This document shows positions 53,673 through 64,000 of a stretch of DNA of 64,000 nt, piece by piece (the stretch's first letter is position 1; every line of letters begins with the position of its first letter). The position numbers and the translations under genes are program-made. Origin of the DNA: Bufo bufo (Eukaryota; Chordata; Amphibia; Anura; Bufonidae); contig NC_053395.1 of the NCBI RefSeq assembly GCF_905171765.1, positions 190,901,577-190,965,576 of the forward strand. Reading direction: 5' to 3'. The notes beneath the pieces were generated by a model. The model was not told where the DNA came from. It ran no database searches and worked only from the letters and a program-made list of their open reading frames with translations.

Positions 53673-55229
53673 AATAACACTGTTGTAAAAAAAAAAAAAA
53701 AAAAAAATCATACTTACCTCTATGTCAGCGATGCGATGCAGGCCTCTTCTTCCGGCCTGTGTCCCGCGCTGTATGGCTCCGCCTGCGGCCTCTGATAGGC
53801 TGCCGGCCTAGTGCCTGCAGCCTATCAGAGAAAGGGGAAGGGACACGCCTCTCCCTCCCCTGCCGCAGCACACAGGCCGGCAGATGAATATGGAGATGAG
53901 CGCAATGGAAGCGCTCATCTCCCTGGCTGTGCCCGACTGCGGCGGCTAACTTGGGGGGGCACGGGCATTTTAGTTGGGGGGGCACAGCATGATGTAGGGG
54001 GGGCCGTGGCCCCCTCTGGCCCCCCCCTGGCGACGCCACTGCAGGTGATTGACTTGGCCTTTGCATAATATTCCACTTCTTTCCCTTAAAAAACTCTTTG
54101 GTTGCTTTTGCAGTATGCTTTGGGTCATTGTCCATCTGCACTGTGAAGCGCTGTCCAATGAGTTCTGAAGCATTTGGCTGAATATGAGCAGATAATATTG
54201 CCTGAAACACTTCAGAATTCATCCTGCTGCCTTTGTCAGCAGTCACATCATCAATAAATACAAGAGAACCAGTTCCTTTGGCAGCCATACATGCCCACGC
54301 CATGACACTACCACCACCATGCTTCACTGATGAAGTGGTATGCTTAGGATCATGAGCAGTTCCTTTCCTTCTCCATACTCTTCTCTTCCCGTCACTCTGG
54401 CACAAGTTGATCTTGGTCTCATCTGTCCATAGGATGTTGTTCCAGAACTGTGAAGGTTTTTTTAGAAGTCGCTTGGCAAACTCTAATCTGGCCTTCCTGT
54501 TTTTGAGGCTCACCAATGGTTTACATCTTGTGGTGAACCCTTTGTATTCACTCTGGTGAAGTCTTCTCTTGATTGTTGACTTTGACACACATACACCTAC
54601 CCCCTGGACAGTGTTATTGATCTGGCCAACTGTTGTGAGCGGTGTTTTCTTTACCAGGGAAAAAACTCTTCGGTCATCCACCACAGTTGTTTTCCGTGGT
54701 CTGGCGGGTCTTTTGATGTTGCTGAGTTCACCGTGCATTCCTTCTTTTTAAGAATGTTCCAAACAGTTGTTTTGGCCACGCTTAATGTTTTTGCTATCTC
54801 TCTGATGGGTTTGTTTTGTTTTTTCAGCCTAATGACGGCTTGCTTCACTAATAGTGACAGCTCTTTGGATCTCATCTTGAGAGTTTACAGCAACAGATTC
54901 CAAATGCAAACAGCACACTTGAAATGAACTCTGGACCTTTTATCTGCTCATTGTAATTGGAATAATGAGGGAATAACACACACCTGGCCATGAAACAGCT
55001 GATAAGCCAATTGTCCCATTACTTTTGGTCCCTTAACAAGTGGGAGGCACATATGCAAACTGTTGTAATTCCTACATCGTTCACCTGATTTGGATGTAAA
55101 TACCCTCAAATTAAAGCTGACAGTCTGCAGTTAAAGCACATCTTGTTTGTTTCATTTCAAATCCATTGTAGTGGTGTATAGAGCCAAAAATTTTGAATTG
55201 TGTCGATGTCCCAATATTTATGGACCTGA

Positions 55230-55232
<3 letters not shown>

Positions 55233-55262
<30 letters not shown>
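55233..55262. repeat. (TA)n microsatellite
   Basis: Alternating TA directly right of the split Tc1. Confidence 0.9.
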
Positions 55263-55265
<3 letters not shown>

Positions 55266-55341
55266 AGAAAAACAATGGCGGCACCGGAAGAACAACACAG
55301 AAAGGGTGCTATGTCCAGGGATGTAGCAGCTTACCCCGTCA

Positions 55342-55474
55342 ATAGTAGATGAAAAACGGACAGCACTCCAGGTAAAAGTAGATGGTGTTTATTCACCCAT
55401 GTGGATGGCATCCACATGGGTGAATAAACACCATCTACTTTTACCTGGAGTGCTGTCCGTTTTTCATCTACTAT
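55342..55474. repeat. Perfect 133-bp palindrome
   Basis: 66-bp arms with a single central G at 55408. The left arm begins ATAGTAGATGAAAAACGGAC and the right arm ends with its exact reverse complement, running into (TA)n. About 70 bp to the left (AATGGCGGCACCGGAAGAAC and following) is unpaired. Probably a fold-back insertion; class unknown. Confidence 0.93.
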
Positions 55475-55520
55475 ATATATATATATATATATACAGAATA
55501 TATACATATATATATATATA

Positions 55521-57092
<1,572 letters not shown>

Positions 57093-57129
57093 TATATATA
57101 AATATATATATATATAAAAAAAAAATAAA

Positions 57130-57182
<53 letters not shown>
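57093..57182. repeat. (TA)n microsatellite with A-rich core
   Basis: TATATATAAATATATATATA, then a short A run and a long TA alternation. Confidence 0.9.
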
Positions 57183-57183
<1 letters not shown>

Positions 57184-57655
57184 CTGCTCAGATCCTCCTG
57201 CTCTATAACAAGCAGCCATCAGATTGCACAGCATTTTATAATGACGGATCCTCTTTAAATATCGTGATGTTCCTCCTAGCTTTCACATGACCTCACATGA
57301 CCTGTTTTAGGGGATGACATTTTTAAAACATCCTGTGTATTATCATTTGTAATGCTTTAGATTTTAACTTTTCAGCAAATTTGGCTATAGACAAATAATC
57401 TACTTTAAAAGCACTCTGTCTTCCCATTACCTGAGGCTCTAAAGTCAATTAGTAATTATACAGACTCCAATATCTAGCAAATTGCTATGTAGGTTTATCT
57501 CACAAATGTATTCCATACTAGACCAGCCAAGCAAACAAATCTTATAGTATTGACTTTTATTGAGGTCTACTTTACTGGAATTTGCTATGTAAAAAGCAAA
57601 AATGAAATCTATGTATAATTAAGAGCAAAATAAGCAAGTATGATACTTTTAATGA
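57183..57655. other. Unassigned non-coding DNA
   Basis: No gene or recognised element. Confidence 0.4.
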
Positions 57656-57662
57656 TTATAAT

Positions 57663-58232
57663 TAGTGAGGAGCAAAGTTTTTAAAAATCTGATTCAGCTG
57701 CTTTGCCGAACTTCAACAAGAAAATCGATTAGTTACGAATTACTTTGAGTTGCCCCCCCTCGTCATTAAACCAGTCAGATGCTGCGTTCAATGCTGACTG
57801 CGGCATCTGAGAGTCATATTCAGCCTATCAGAGGTTAAAGAAAAAGATACATACTCGCCTCATTCATATGATCTCGGAGAGGCCGTCGCGGCAATCTTGG
57901 ATGAAGAAAATGCCAATTCTCATGCGTGCCGACGTGATGACGTCACCCTGTCATCACGCTGGGCGGGTGCGGTGACGTCACACTGATAATGTCACCACGC
58001 CTGCCCAGTGTGATGACGTGATGATGTCACATGTGAGCGAGCGCAAGAATTGGAGCATTTTCTTCAATCATGATGGCCGGGACAGCCTCTCCGTGATCAA
58101 ACGGATGAGGTAAGTTTTTATTTATTAACTTTTTTACCACTATTTCAGTTAAAATTTATTCTTTACCACAAAGCGCCAAAAAATTCGGATTCGTGGCAAA
58201 TTTGGATCAAATTCCACTACATTAACTCAACA
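57663..58232. mobile_element. hAT-like remnant related to 39173-42577
   Basis: It begins TAGTGAGGAGCAAAG and ends GGATCAAATTCCACTACATT then AACTCAAC, which parallels the right end of the hAT transposon at 42536-42577. The middle is CpG-rich with GTGATGACGTCACCCTGTC opposed by repeated GTGATGACGTGATG. GATCAAACGGATGAGGTAAG resembles the module at 36343 and 48495. No target duplication found. Non-coding. Confidence 0.6.
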
Positions 58233-59160
58233 GTTATTGTAATAAAAATAGTAACAATTAATGTTTTAGTGTCTTCTAGTTCAGCCTTTATTTATGTAAC
58301 TTATTTGTCAAAAAAGAAATGTCTTAAAGCATATGAATGTTGCAAAGATTAGAGATGATAGAATCACTCCAATTTCGATTTGGGTTCAATACAGTCCTGA
58401 GTTGAGTCTACCCGATTCAAAAGTGCTCCAAATGGTCTGAAAGTTTGGAAATTACACTTTGAGGTCATATTTTTCTGTTTTGTCTTTCATCTTTTTATTT
58501 TATTTAATTTTTTTCATTATTTCTCTTTGTCCCCAAAATTTTCAGAAATCAAATAACTAAAACTTCGAATCCAATTCCTTTAGAATTAATTCACTCTTCT
58601 TTGTAAAGATGTATGGTGCCCCCCTATATCCCCACATAACACTTTTAATAACCTAAGCCGGAAAGGGACACTGTAAACAAAACCTCTAGCTCAGGCAAAT
58701 CTAACTTGCTCAAAGGTACTTGGTGGAAGTGTTGGGCATATCAACTGTGCTAAGAGGATTTGGTGCTAAGAAAGCTGGTAGATGTAGGCTAGCGGCCCAG
58801 TAAACCAGAAGTGTGTAAAAAATGAGAGTAGATGAATTGAATTTGAGAGGCTGCAAAATGAATTATTTTGGGGGAACTTGTAAGAGGGTCATAATACTTA
58901 GAGACCTTTTTCAAAAACTGACGTCTACAAAAAAAATCTTATTTAATGTTTCAATTTTAAAAAATGTAGTAGGCAATCAGGGGCGTACATAGTAATCATG
59001 GGGCCCCATAGCAAAACTCAGAATTGGACCCACCCCCCAAAAGGTTAAAATGGCAGAACTGGATCTAGTTCACACCTGTCAGTTTGAGCAATGTATCAGC
59101 TATATAGCTGACACTAAAAGGTGATCACTGTGCCACACAGAGCAGGAAACAATAAAAAAA
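58233..59160. other. Non-coding DNA with hAT ends
   Basis: TAGAGATGATAGAATCACTC at 58351 and AGAATTAATTCACTCTTCT near 58600 may be the eroded ends of a short hAT MITE. CAGGGGCGTACATAGTAATC at 58979 looks like another hAT left end (CAGGGGCGTA) without a visible partner. No gene. Confidence 0.4.
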
Positions 59161-59307
59161 AATGGTGTAAAGTAGAACTGGCTTAGTTGCCCTTGGCAAC
59201 CAATCAATTTCCTCCTTTCATTTTCCAAAGGAGCTCTCCAGAATGAAAGGTGGAATCTGATCGTTGCTATGGGCAACTAAGACAGTTCTACTTTACACCA
59301 GTTTGAT
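59161..59307. mobile_element. Palindromic MITE (second copy of 13242 family)
   Basis: GGTGTAAAGTAGAACTGGCT is opposed by ACAGTTCTACTTTACACCAG. Inside, GGTGGAATCTGATCGTTGC pairs with the left arm imperfectly. It runs into (TCTA)n at the right. Confidence 0.85.
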
Positions 59308-59309
59308 AA

Positions 59310-59355
<46 letters not shown>
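59308..59355 (+). repeat. (TCTA)n microsatellite
   Basis: About 11-12 uninterrupted ATCT tetranucleotides starting directly at the edge of the MITE and ending in a short TA run at the next Tc1. Confidence 0.95.
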
Positions 59356-59360
59356 ATATA

Positions 59361-60842
59361 CAGTTGCAAGAAAAAGTATGTGAACCCTTTGGAATGATAT
59401 GGATTTCTGCACAAATTGGTCATAAAATGTGATCTGATCTTCATCTAAGTCACAACAATAGGCAATCACAGTCTGCTTAAACTAATAACACAAAGAATTA
59501 AATGTTACCATGTTTTTATTGAACACACCATGTAAACATTCACAGTGCAGGTGGAAAAAGTATGTGAACCCCTAGACTAATGACATCTCCAAGAGCTAAT
59601 TGGAGTGAGGTGTCAGCCAACTGGAGTCCAATCAATGAGATGAGATTGGAGGTGTTGGTTACAGCTGCCCTGCCCTATAAAAAACACACACCAGTTCTGG
59701 GTTTGCTTTTCACAAGAAGCATTGCCTGATGTGAATGATGCCTCGCACAAAAGAGCTCTCAGAAGACCTACGATTAAGAATTGTTGACTTGCATAAAGCT
59801 GGAAAGGTTTATAAAAGTATCTCCAAAAGCCTTGCTGTTCATCAGTCCACGGTAAGACAAATTGTCTATAAATGGAGAAAGTTCAGCACTGCTGCTACTC
59901 TCCCTAGGAGTGGCCGTCCTGTAGAGATGACTGCAAGAGCACAGAACAGACTGCTCAATGAGGTGAAGAAGAACCCTAGAGTGTCAGCTAAAGACTTACA
60001 AAAGTCTCTGGCATATGCTAACATCCCTGTTAGCGAATCTACGTAAAACACTAAACAAGAATGTATTTCATGGGAGGAAGCCACTGCTGTCCAAAAAAAA
60101 CATTGCTGCACGTTTACAGTTTGCACAAGGGCACCTGGATGTTCCACAGCAGTACTGGCAAAATATTCTGTGGACAGATGAAACCAAAGTTCAGTTGTTT
60201 AGAAGAAACACACAACACTATGTGTGGAGAAAAAGAGGCACGGCACACCAACATCAAAACCTCATCCCAACTGTAAAGTATGGTGGTGGGGGCATCATGG
60301 TTTTGGGCTGCTTTGCTGCGTCAGGGCCTGGACGGATTGCTATCATCAAAGGAAAAATAAATTCCCAAGTTTATCAAAACATTTTGCAGGAGAACTTAAG
60401 GCCATCTGTCCACCAGCTGAAGCTCAACAGAAGATGGGTGTTGCAACAGGACAACGACCCAAAGCATAGAAGTAAATCAACAACAGAATGGCTTAAACAG
60501 AAGAGAATAGGCCTTCTGGAGTGGCCCAGTCAGAGCCCTGACCTCAACCCGATTGAGATGTTGGGGCATGACCTCAAGAAAGCGATTCACACCAGACATC
60601 CCAAGAATATTGCTGAACTGAAACAGTTCTGTAAAGAGTAATGGTTAAGAATTACTCCTGACCGTTGTGCACGTCTGATCTGCAACTACAGGAAACGTTT
60701 GGTTGAAGTTATTGCTGCCAAAGGAGGTTCAAACAGTTATTAAATCCAAGGGTTCACATACTTTTTCCACCTGCACTGTGAATGTTTACATGGTGTGTTC
60801 AATAAAAACATAGTAACATTTAATTATTTGTGTGTTATTAGT
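59361..60842 (+). mobile_element. Tc1-like transposon, cut by a TTAA element
   Basis: The left end is CAGTTGCAAGAAAAAGTATG. The right part contains the inverted counterpart (GTGAATGTTTACATGGTGTG, then GTGTTATTAGTTTAA) but stops at 60846, where CCACCTCAGCCCCC of the next element begins. The missing last 110 bp or so of terminal repeat presumably lies beyond 64000. Confidence 0.92.
59735..60744 (+). pseudogene. Tc1 transposase, nearly intact
   Basis: Starts at ATG-ATG ([19 protein letters not shown]); the second Met is equally plausible. Helix-turn-helix region: [20 protein letters not shown] and [18 protein letters not shown] small deletion near 60035-60045 shifts the frame. The remaining core (to 60641) is open and has all three catalytic residues: QNILWTDETKVQL, VLQQDNDPKHRSK and [18 protein letters not shown] at 60639-60641 follows KQFCKE. 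The last 33 codons ([13 protein letters not shown]...) then continue with one more shift in an A run near 60720, to TAA at 60742-60744. Three lesions only, so a fairly young but dead copy. Confidence 0.92.
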
Positions 60843-60846
60843 TTAA

Positions 60847-63800
60847 CCACCTCAGCCCCCCTAGCTTAAACACCCTTTAATAACCAGGCCACTTTTTACA
60901 CTTCTGACCTACACTACTTTGATCGTTTATTGCTCGGTCATGCAACTTACCACCCAAATGAATTTTACCTCCTTTTCTTCTCACTAATAGAGCTTTCATT
61001 TGGTGGTATTTCATTGTTGCTGACATTTTTACTTTTTTTGTTATTAATCGAAATTTAACGATTTTTTTGCACAAAAATGACATTTTTCACTTTCAGTTGT
61101 AAAATTTTGCAAAAAAAACGACATCTATATATAAATTTTTCTCTAAATTTATTGTTCTACATGTCATTGATAAAAAAAAATGTTTGGGTAAAAGAAAAAT
61201 GGTTTGGGAAAAAGTTTTAGCGTTTACAAACTATGGTACAGCAGCTCTGACTTTCTGAGCACCTGTCATGTTTCCTGAGGTTCTAGAATGGCCAGACAGT
61301 ACAAACACCCCACAAATGACTTCATTTCGGAAAGTAGACACCCTAAGGTATTCGCTGATGGGCATAGTGAGTTCATAGAACTTTTTTTTTTTGTCACAAG
61401 TTAGCGGAAAATGTTGATTTTTTTTTTTATAGCAAAGTCTCATATTCCACTAACTTGTGACAAAAAATAAAAACCTCCATGAACTCACTATGCCCATCAC
61501 GAAATACCTTGGGGTGTCTTCTTTCCAAAATGGGGTCATTTGTGGGGTAGTTATACTGCCCTGGCATTTTAGGGGCCCAAATGCATGCGAAGTAGTTTGA
61601 AATCAAAATCTGTAAAAAATGGCTGGTGAAATCCGAAAGGTGCTCTTTGGAATGTGGGCCCCTTTGCCCACCTAGGCTGCAAAAAAGTGTCACACATGTG
61701 GTATTGCCGTACTCAGGAGAAGTTGGGAAATGTGTTTTGGGGTGTCTTTTTACATATACCCATGCTGGGTGAGAGAAATATCTTGGCAAAAGACAACTTT
61801 TCCCATTTTTTATACAAAGTTGGCATTTGACCAATATATTTATCTCACCCAGCATGGGTATATGTAAAATGACACCCCAAAACACATTGCCCAACTTCTC
61901 CTGAGTACGGCGATACCACATGTGTGACACTTTTTTGCAGCCTAGGTGGGCAAAGGGGCCCACATTCCAAAGAGCACCTTTAGGATTTCACCGGCCATTT
62001 TTTACAGATTCTGATTTCAAACTACTTACCACACATTAGGGCCCCTAGAATGCCAGGGCAGTATAACTACCCCACAAGTGACCCCATTTTGGAAAGAAGA
62101 CACCCCAAGGTATTCCGTAAGGGGCATGGCGAGTTCCTAGAATTTTTTATTTTTTGTCACAAGTTAGCGGAAAATGATGATTTTTTTTTTCTTACAAAGT
62201 CTCATATTCCACTAACTTGTGACAAAAAATAAAAACTTCCATGAACTCACTATGCCCATCACAAAATACCTGGGGGTGTCTTCTTTCCAAAATGGGGTCA
62301 CTTGTGGGGTAGTTATACTGCCCTGGCATTTTAGGGGCCTGAATGCGTGAGAAGTAGTTTGAAATCAAAATCTGTAAAAAATGGCCGGTGAAATCCGAAA
62401 GGTGCTCTTTGGAATGTGGGCCCCTTTGCCCACCTAGGCTGCAAAAAAGTGTCACACATCTGGTATTGCCGTACTCAGGAGAAGTTGGGCAATGTGTTTT
62501 GGGGTGTCATTTTACATATACCCATGCTGGGTGAGATAAATATCTCGGTCAAATGCCAACTTTGTATAAAAAAAATGGGAAAAGTTGTCTTTTGCCAAGA
62601 TATTTCTCTCACCCAGCATGGGTATATGTAAAAAGACACCCCAAAACACATTGCCCAACTTCTCCTGAGTACGGTGACACCAGATGTGTGACAATTTTTT
62701 GCAGCCTAGGTGGGCAAAGGGGCCCACATCCAAAGAGCACTTTTCGGATTTCACCGGCCATTTTTTACAGATTTTGATTTCAAACCACTTCTCACGCATT
62801 CGGGCCCCTAAAATGCCAGGGCAGTATAACTACCCCACAAGTGACCCCATTTTGGAAAGAAGACACCCCAAGGTATTTCGTGATGGGCATAGTGAGTTCA
62901 TGGAAGTTTTTATTTTTTGTCACAAGTTAGTGGAATATGAGACTTTGTAAGAAAAAAATAAAATAAAATAAAATCATAATTTTCCGCTAACTTGTGACAA
63001 AAAATAAAAAATTCAAGGAACTCGCCATGCCCCTCACGGAATACCTTGGGGTGTCTTCTTTCCAAAATGGGGTCACTTGTGGGGTAGTTATACTGCCCTG
63101 GCATTCTAGGGGCCCTAATGTGTGGTAAGTAGGTAAATGACCTGTGAAATCCTAATGGTGCTCTTTGGAATGTGGGCCCCTTTGCCCACCTAGGCTGCAA
63201 AAAAGTGTCACACATGTGGTATCTCCGTATTCAGGAGAAGTTGGGCAATGTGTTTTAGGGTGTCTTTTTACATATACTCATGCTGGGTGAGAGAAATATC
63301 TAGACAAAAGACAACTTTTCCCATTTTTTATACAAAGTTGGCATTTGACCGAGATATTTATCTCACCCAGCATGGGTATATGTAAAATGACACCCCAAAA
63401 CACATTTCCCAATTTCTCCTGAGTACGGCGATACCAGATGTGTGACACTTTTTTGCAGCCTAGATGCGCAAAGGGGCCCACATTCCTTTTATGAGGGCAT
63501 TTTTAGACATTTGGATCCCAGAGTTCTTCTCACGCTTTAGGGCCCCTAAAATGCCAGGGCAGTATAAGTAACCCACATGTGACCCCATTTTGGAAAGAAG
63601 ACACCCCAAGGTATTCAATGAGGGGCATGGCGAGTTCATAGAATTTTTTTTTGGCACAAGTTAGCGGAAATTGAATTTTTATTTTTTTTTCTCACAAAGT
63701 CTCCCTTTCCGCTAACTTGGGACAAAAATTTCAATCTTTCATGGACTCAATATGCCCCTCACAGAATACCTTGGGGTGTCTTCTTTCCGAAATGGGGTCA

Positions 63801-64000
63801 CATGTGGGGTATTTATACTGCCCTGGCATTCTAGGGGCCCTAAAGCGTGAGAAGAAGTCTGGAATATAAATGTCTAAAAAATTTTACGCATTTGGATTCC
63901 GTGAGGGGTATGGGGAGTTCATGTGAGATTTTATTTTTTGACACAAGTTAGTGGAATATGAGATTTTGTAAGAAAAAAAAAAAAAATCCGCTAACTTGGG
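60847..64000. mobile_element. TTAA-flanked composite element (copy C), partial, inverted
   Basis: It begins CCACCTCAGCCCCC directly after TTAA (60843-60846), which is part of the Tc1 terminal repeat (AGTTTAAG). It follows the reverse complement of the right part of copy A: the AT-rich tail to about 61260, then the alternately inverted array. The window ends inside it, so the satellite and hairpin cluster seen in copy A may follow outside. Open frames such as 61427-61963 are translations of the inverted repeats. Confidence 0.85.
61300..64000. repeat. Array of alternately inverted repeats (copy C)
   Basis: The block CCCCATTTTGGAAAGAAGAC (first copy diverged) occurs plus near 61320, 62085, 62845 and 63585 and minus near 61520, 62280, 63050 and 63785, alternating as in copy A, with the same two types of symmetry centre. 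Confidence 0.92.

Larger units (their letters stand above)
50965..54041. mobile_element. Non-autonomous hAT element, 3.08 kb
   Basis: Starts CAGTGGCGTCTCTAGC and ends, in reverse, CAGTGGCGTCGCCAGG. A perfect 8-bp duplication CAGGTGAT (50957-50964, 54042-54049) proves insertion into the Tc1 gene. There is no transposase. The interior is a collection of repeats: the CAGATCCCCC minisatellite, a hairpin with its own CAGTGGCGGATCC edge, a 32-bp array, a 27-30-bp array and a poly-A run (53687-53707). Confidence 0.93.
50754..54875 (-). pseudogene. Tc1 transposase, frameshifted and interrupted by hAT
   Basis: Minus strand, ATG at 54873-54875. The N-terminal frame MRSKELSLLVKQAVIRL gives the first helix-turn-helix (REIAKTLSVAKTTVWNIL). 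Near 54700-54740 the frame shifts into the main frame, with RPRKTTVVDDRR, then ILWTDETKINL (first catalytic Asp, about 54425), HGGGSVMAWACMA and VQMDNDPKHTAKATKEFF (second Asp, about 54130). After QRPSQSP the reading is cut by the hAT insertion. The continuation DLNPIEHAF, with the catalytic Glu, lies on the far side, from 50956 down to the TAA at 50754-50756 (ending GFATKY). The 337-residue open frame ending at 53725 is a chance fusion of transposase with insert sequence. Inactive. Confidence 0.92.
50495..55232 (-). mobile_element. Tc1-like transposon split by a hAT insertion
   Basis: The ends are CTGTCAGGTTCATAAATATT and, in reverse, CAGTCAGGTCCATAAATATT, flanked by TA repeats. Terminal inverted repeats are about 220 bp (for example AACAGTTTGCATATGTGCCT on the left is opposed on the right). 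Without the 3,085 bp of hAT insert and duplication it would be about 1.65 kb, a normal Tc1 length. Confidence 0.94.

Noticed and set aside
52947..53711. Long glycine/tryptophan-rich minus-strand frames
   Set aside because: Products of the 27-30-bp C-rich minisatellite within a hAT element.
53725..54738. 337-codon open frame resembling a single Tc1 protein
   Set aside because: Only the first two thirds are transposase; the rest is read-through into the inserted hAT element, with the N-terminal part in another frame.
61427..61963. 178-codon minus-strand frame
   Set aside because: Lies wholly in the alternately inverted array of TTAA element C and matches its repeat blocks.

Overview
The window looks like non-genic nuclear DNA from an amphibian, most likely an anuran (frog or toad). 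The basis is the repeat content: T2/Kolobok-like MITEs starting TTAAAGGG, many hAT MITEs starting TAGNGWTGAGCG, several Tc1 transposons, palindromic frog-type MITEs and a CR1-like LINE. I find no supportable host exon, rRNA gene or bona fide tRNA gene. Almost everything I can identify is transposable element, satellite or simple repeat. The only long intact reading frame is the LINE ORF2.

Layout. 1-9.4 kb: hAT, Harbinger-like, hairpin and T2-like MITEs in unassigned DNA, plus a deleted Tc1 (8175-9069). 9465-12650: CR1-like LINE on the minus strand, ORF2 open, 5' truncated inside ORF1, followed by a G-rich minisatellite. 13.2-18.6 kb: MITEs and unassigned DNA. 18588-24295: a 5.7-kb TTAA-flanked element with a hairpin cluster, an 11-unit satellite and an array of alternately inverted repeats. 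24.7-25.6 kb: a large palindrome. 26-36 kb: two TA-flanked non-autonomous elements, a fold-back structure with four tRNA-like segments interrupted by a hAT element, a second deleted Tc1, and two hAT elements with perfect 8-bp target duplications. 38.3-42.6 kb: a T2-like MITE and a degenerate hAT transposon with BED-finger transposase remains. 43.4-50.2 kb: a decayed Tc1, a second TTAA element (45193-47292), a Harbinger-like MITE, a hairpin and a perfect hAT MITE. 50.5-60.8 kb: three different Tc1 families, the first split by a 3.1-kb hAT element. 60847-64000: an inverted third TTAA element, inserted at a TTAA inside the terminal repeat of the last Tc1 and running off the window.

The elements do not form a pathway. 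They record nested insertions: hAT into Tc1 (50965-54041), hAT into a tRNA-like fold-back (27588-28503) and a TTAA element into Tc1 (60847 onward). Target duplications read directly from the sequence fix many boundaries. The most unusual structure is the TTAA family: piggyBac-like target and CC-starting ends but no visible transposase, combining a hairpin cluster, a satellite and palindromic arrays. Family names come from motif recognition, not database search.
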